DNA of 64,000 nucleotides from Aliikangiella marina (GTDB lineage Bacteria; Pseudomonadota; Gammaproteobacteria; Enterobacterales; Kangiellaceae). Under the pieces are notes generated by a model. It was not told the origin of the DNA, ran no database searches, and saw only the letters and a list, made by a program, of their open reading frames with translations. Both the position numbers and the translations under genes were made by a program. Shown in pieces: positions 61,049 through 64,000 of this stretch. The DNA lies in assembly GCF_007004765.1 (NCBI RefSeq), contig NZ_VIKR01000001.1:1-64000 (forward strand). Reading direction: 5' to 3'. The stretch's first letter is position 1; each line of letters opens with the position of its first letter.

Positions 61049-62002
61049 ATGGTTGCAAATCCAGACTATAACACGCTTGCGTATGATTGGAGGCCTCTCG
61101 GTAGGCAGGATAATCGATTCTTGATTATTCTGGTAAGCTCTTTGGTTTTCGCTTTAGTGATTGGCTTTGTACTCTCATCGATAGAAGTACCGGTCGAAGA
61201 GCGACAAAAACAGAAAGCCATTCCTGAGCGGATCGCAGATTTTATTTTAGAGAAAGAGAAAGAAAAGCCTAAAGTCGTTCCGCCCCCCAAGCCTGAGCCC
61301 AAGCCACTACCTAAACCTGAGCCTCGGGTAAAAAAGCAGCAGGAGCGTAAATCGGATAAGCCTTTAACTGAGGAACAAAAGAAAGCAAGAGAGAAAGCCC
61401 AAGATACCGGTTTACTCGCATTAACCAGCGAGCTAGCCGATCTGATAGATACATCAGAAATCGACAGTATGGTTGCCACATCCGTGAACAAACAGTCAGA
61501 CCCAACCAAAGTGGCTGCTTTGGATAAATCGGTTTTGACGAGTGGTGTCGGCAAAGGTAGTGGCGGTGTTAACTCAGATAACTATGGCGACGCAACCATT
61601 GGCTCTAGTTCTTTGTCGCAAAAAGAAATTCTTGCCGTTCGCCAGTCGCTTTTAGCGAGTGATAAAGTGCAAGATGTCGCGGACTCAGATGATCAAAGCG
61701 AAACGTCTGGTAGTTATCGATCCGAAGAAGAAATTACATTAGTGTTCGATCAAAATAAAAGTAAACTGTATTCAATTTATAATCGAGAGAGACGTAAAAA
61801 TCCTGGGCTCAAAGGCAAGGTTGTAATTGAGCTAACCATTTCTCCCGAAGGCAAAGTGGTTGATATCAACATTGTTTCTAGCGAACTGAATAACCCCAGA
61901 TTGGAGCGCAGCCTTGTCGCACGAATAAAACTCTTCAAGTTTAGTGCAGATAAATCTCGAGAAATAACCGTAACTTACCCGATAGAGTTTTTGCCCTCTT
62001 AG
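61049..62002 (+). CDS. TonB-like/AgmX-PglI C-terminal-domain energy transducer
   Basis: This 317-residue protein starts directly after the second exbD gene. It has an N-terminal membrane anchor (~24-44, 'FLIILVSSLVFALVIGFVLS'), a Lys/Glu/Pro-rich stretch ('PPPKPEPKPLPKPEPRVKKQ', ~74-96), a Ser/Gly/Asp-rich linker, and a C-terminal TonB/AgmX-type domain ('SKLYSIYNRERRKNPGLKGK', 'ELTISPEGKVVDINIVSSEL', 'FKFSADKSREITVTYPIEF'). It should carry energy from the ExbB/ExbD channel across the periplasm. It is an AgmX/GltG-like transducer rather than an iron-uptake TonB. Confidence 0.88.
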   Translation: MVANPDYNTLAYDWRPLGRQDNRFLIILVSSLVFALVIGFVLSSIEVPVEERQKQKAIPERIADFILEKEKEKPKVVPPPKPEPKPLPKPEPRVKKQQERKSDKPLTEEQKKAREKAQDTGLLALTSELADLIDTSEIDSMVATSVNKQSDPTKVAALDKSVLTSGVGKGSGGVNSDNYGDATIGSSSLSQKEILAVRQSLLASDKVQDVADSDDQSETSGSYRSEEEITLVFDQNKSKLYSIYNRERRKNPGLKGKVVIELTISPEGKVVDINIVSSELNNPRLERSLVARIKLFKFSADKSREITVTYPIEFLPS

Positions 62003-62288
62003 TATTCAGAGTTCTTCATTGGTAGGACGCGTTTCTTGATTGATGCATAATAGGTTTGTTTAAGTAGACTGCTTACTCTTGAAAAAGAGACGACATTTTA
62101 ACAAAAATACCAATCGTAGGCATTCGTTAGTTTCTAGCCGATATAAAGAATATAGCTCAGTTTACTACCCAGGTTTGATGAGTGCTGCTTGAGTAGAATT
62201 GTTCTCTATGATTTTTGGCTTGTTAGCGGGTAAATAAATTTCGTGAATTTACAATGTCATTGTGCCCAGTTTATCAAAGGAGTGGAAT

Positions 62289-63638
62289 GTGTCTACCGCA
62301 ATTGATTATACATACGAATATGCCTTTCCATCGGCAATACATACAAAAAATGCCACTCAGCAATTCGCGCTAGCAACGAGTAGTCCCAATCAGGTAAACC
62401 CTTACTTTTTCGAAGGGCGTGTGCGCTCTCCAAAAATATTTGGAGATATGTTGCTTACTTTAAGTGAGGTTGTAAGAACTCATTTCTTTCTACCAAGGCC
62501 TGCTCTACTTGATCCAGTATTAACCAGTAGTGAGAATTTACTGCGACTTGAAGGATTCAGTGGATGTTGTGGTGTTTATGCGAGAGTCGATTTGCCAAGC
62601 AATTTTTTTGATGGTGAATGTCTCGGAAGAGGAACAACTAACGTTGATTTTAATACGCCAATGAGAAATGCTCTGATGCGGCTAAGAGACTCAGAGAATG
62701 TTCAATTTGCTGTCGGGAAAGAAGAAGTGGCACTCACAAAAAGTGAAGAATCTATAATAGAAAAAAAAGTTAAACTTCCGTTGAGATGGATAAAAGGATT
62801 TAGTGAAGTACAAGCGTATCAACCCAGGTTAATGCCAAAAATGGAAGTGACCGCATTAGAGGGACTAAAGTTTATTAGAAGTCTCCCCAAGACGGCGGTA
62901 CCAAAGCAGCCAAGTTATGCTATCAGTAGGGGCCGAAGCGTGCGCTTTAGTCAGAGACCGCAAACAGATGCCGTAAAGATAACCGGTACTCATCGAGTTA
63001 GGATTATTGAGCCTCTGCTATTGCGAGCTAAATCATTAAGAATTTGGACCGATGAAACAAATGAGACTAGTGCTTGGGAAGTTCGCTTCCCTGTAGGCTC
63101 ATTTTTTCTCATGATTAGTCCTGAAGTATACCGAGGATTCTCTGGGGAGGGCCAGGTGCTTTCCGAATTGGCACAACCACCATCTGAGCAAGTTATCGCT
63201 CAAGTTAGAGCGCAGCTAAAATGGCAAGCGCAAATTCAAACTGCGGATATTGCCAACCAGCTTAATTTGTCAGTACCTGAAATTAATAAGGCTTTGTCAG
63301 TTCTTGGAAGCCGCGGTTTAGCTGGATTTGATGTTGTCAATGGGTATTACTTTCACAGAGAGCTCCCTTTTGAATTAGAAAGAGTTGAAGAAATGCAGCC
63401 TCGACTCAAAAATGCTCGTAAGCTCGTCGAAGCTGGGGGGATAACGGTTTTGTCTTCGAGCTGCGCTGAGTTTCGAGAGTATGAAGTACCTGGTAAAGAG
63501 GTTTTACATCGAGTTAAACTCACTGAAAGTAAAGATACATGCACTTGTGTTTGGTTCAGCAAACATCAAGGTAGCAGGGGACCGTGTAAACATATTTTAG
63601 CAGCACAAATAACAGAGGACTCGAGGGATTTAAGTTAA
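62289..63638 (+). CDS. SWIM zinc-finger protein
   Basis: I chose GTG 62289 because AAAGGAG (62276-62282) lies 6 nt upstream, giving 449 residues; an in-frame GTG at 62262 would start upstream of this ribosome binding site. The C-terminus carries a SWIM zinc finger, C-x-C-x(n)-C-x-H, in 'TCTCVWFSKHQGSRGPCKHI'. A winged-helix-like segment precedes it ('IANQLNLSVPEINKALSVLG', 'SRGLAGFDVVNGYYFH'). The rest is not recognised. SWIM proteins of this layout are often encoded with uncharacterised helical proteins and MoxR/VWA ATPase modules; the next gene may be such a partner. Confidence 0.85.
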   Translation: MSTAIDYTYEYAFPSAIHTKNATQQFALATSSPNQVNPYFFEGRVRSPKIFGDMLLTLSEVVRTHFFLPRPALLDPVLTSSENLLRLEGFSGCCGVYARVDLPSNFFDGECLGRGTTNVDFNTPMRNALMRLRDSENVQFAVGKEEVALTKSEESIIEKKVKLPLRWIKGFSEVQAYQPRLMPKMEVTALEGLKFIRSLPKTAVPKQPSYAISRGRSVRFSQRPQTDAVKITGTHRVRIIEPLLLRAKSLRIWTDETNETSAWEVRFPVGSFFLMISPEVYRGFSGEGQVLSELAQPPSEQVIAQVRAQLKWQAQIQTADIANQLNLSVPEINKALSVLGSRGLAGFDVVNGYYFHRELPFELERVEEMQPRLKNARKLVEAGGITVLSSSCAEFREYEVPGKEVLHRVKLTESKDTCTCVWFSKHQGSRGPCKHILAAQITEDSRDLS

Positions 63639-63646
63639 GGAATAAG

Positions 63647-64000
63647 ATGATGACTCCAGAGAAACTCGAAACTTTGATATTTAACAACGACAGGGAAGAT
63701 TTGTTCGTCTCTGCAGTATCACAACTTAGTGAAAAGGAAAGGAAAACACTCTCGACACACACGAATAAATTGAGAAATCAAATTACCTCTGGAAAAGCTA
63801 AAGCCGATGCCTCTAAGTTAGTTAAGCGATCTATTGAAAAACATTCTGCTAACTATTGGGGAACTCAAGCCTACTCAAACGTTCAGCTCGCAGTCTTGGC
63901 TTTTTGTCCATTATCGACAGTGAAGAGAGCAATTGATTTTTTTTCTTGGCGTGATAACTCGGCAGCGTTTCAAATCATATTAGATAGAAAACCAGCTTGG
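63647..64000 (+). CDS. Unrecognised protein, 5' part (runs off the window)
   Basis: An ATG at 63647 (second ATG at 63650), 8 bp after the SWIM gene stop and with AAGGA upstream, opens a frame that stays open to the window end (118 codons). The N-terminus reads M-M-T-P-E-K-L-E-T-L-I-F; the visible part is helical and charged with 'YWGTQAYSNVQLAVLAFCPL' at about 79-98. It may be a DUF6493-like partner of the SWIM protein, but this is tentative. It is clearly co-transcribed with the SWIM gene. Confidence 0.65.
   Translation, partial: MMTPEKLETLIFNNDREDLFVSAVSQLSEKERKTLSTHTNKLRNQITSGKAKADASKLVKRSIEKHSANYWGTQAYSNVQLAVLAFCPLSTVKRAIDFFSWRDNSAAFQIILDRKPAW

Noticed and set aside
59334-62002. Classic TonB iron-uptake system
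   Set aside because: Two ExbD genes, an AgmX-like transducer and no TonB-dependent receptor nearby fit an Agl-type motor better.
62262-62288. GTG 62262 as start of the SWIM gene
   Set aside because: The strong AAAGGAG at 62276-62282 lies downstream of it and points to GTG 62289.

Overview
The window is 64 kb of AT-rich, densely coded DNA from a Gram-negative bacterium, most likely a marine gammaproteobacterium. The evidence is a complete outer-membrane-style gene set: lipoproteins with lipoboxes, a two-partner-secretion beta-barrel, TonB/ExbB/ExbD, and a type VI secretion system (T6SS) of the proteobacterial i-type with TssJ. An Alteromonadales/Oceanospirillales/Kangiellaceae-like origin fits, but the genus cannot be fixed from the sequence. 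No rRNA, tRNA, CRISPR array, insertion sequence or phage gene was seen.

Layout. (1) 1-11.5 kb: the 3' part of a giant repetitive TpsA exoprotein gene, built from exact 321-bp and 618-bp tandem units, then its TpsB transporter. (2) 11.9-26 kb: T6SS accessory and cargo genes. These are a lipoprotein plus class-3 lipase (candidate effector/immunity pair), hcp, a hybrid histidine kinase facing a LuxR-type regulator, vgrG, a DUF6484 protein that looks like a miniature spike, a DUF2169 adaptor, a PAAR-like DUF4150 protein, a TIGR02270 HEAT protein, a ketosynthase-like protein without the usual cysteine, an AHH-type nuclease with an Imm11-like partner, and an orphan gene. (3) 26.4-27.8 kb: a gene fusing TssB-like and TssC-like sheath domains. 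(4) 27.9-34.1 kb (minus): a compact operon of three exported TPR proteins, a small exported protein, an L,D-transpeptidase-like protein and a lipoprotein. (5) 34.2-45.2 kb (minus): clpV/tssH, tssG, tssF, tssE, a second tssC copy interrupted by one amber codon, tssC, tssB, tssA. (6) A 1.24-kb non-coding divergent region. (7) 46.4-59.1 kb (plus): tagH (FHA), tssJ, tssK, tssL, tssM, tagF, pppA, ppkA. (8) 59.1-62.0 kb (plus): a 46-codon small gene, exbB, two exbD genes and a TonB/AgmX-like gene. (9) 62.3-64 kb: a SWIM zinc-finger protein and the start of an unrecognised gene.

How they work together. Regions 5 and 7 encode a full T6SS: baseplate TssEFGK, membrane complex TssJLM, sheath TssBC, TssA and the recycling ATPase. 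Tube, spike and tip come from region 2. PpkA, PppA, the FHA protein and TagF indicate post-translational control by threonine phosphorylation. PpkA and TssL share short D-x-T-x-(I/F/L)-(A/R)-(P/K) motifs, which suggests the kinase and TssL present matching phospho-threonine ligands to the FHA protein. The TPR operon and the ExbB/ExbD/ExbD/AgmX operon lie on either side of the T6SS core and resemble the two halves of a proton-motive-force-driven envelope machine of the Agl/Glt type. Whether they form one machine, or one linked to T6SS, is inference.
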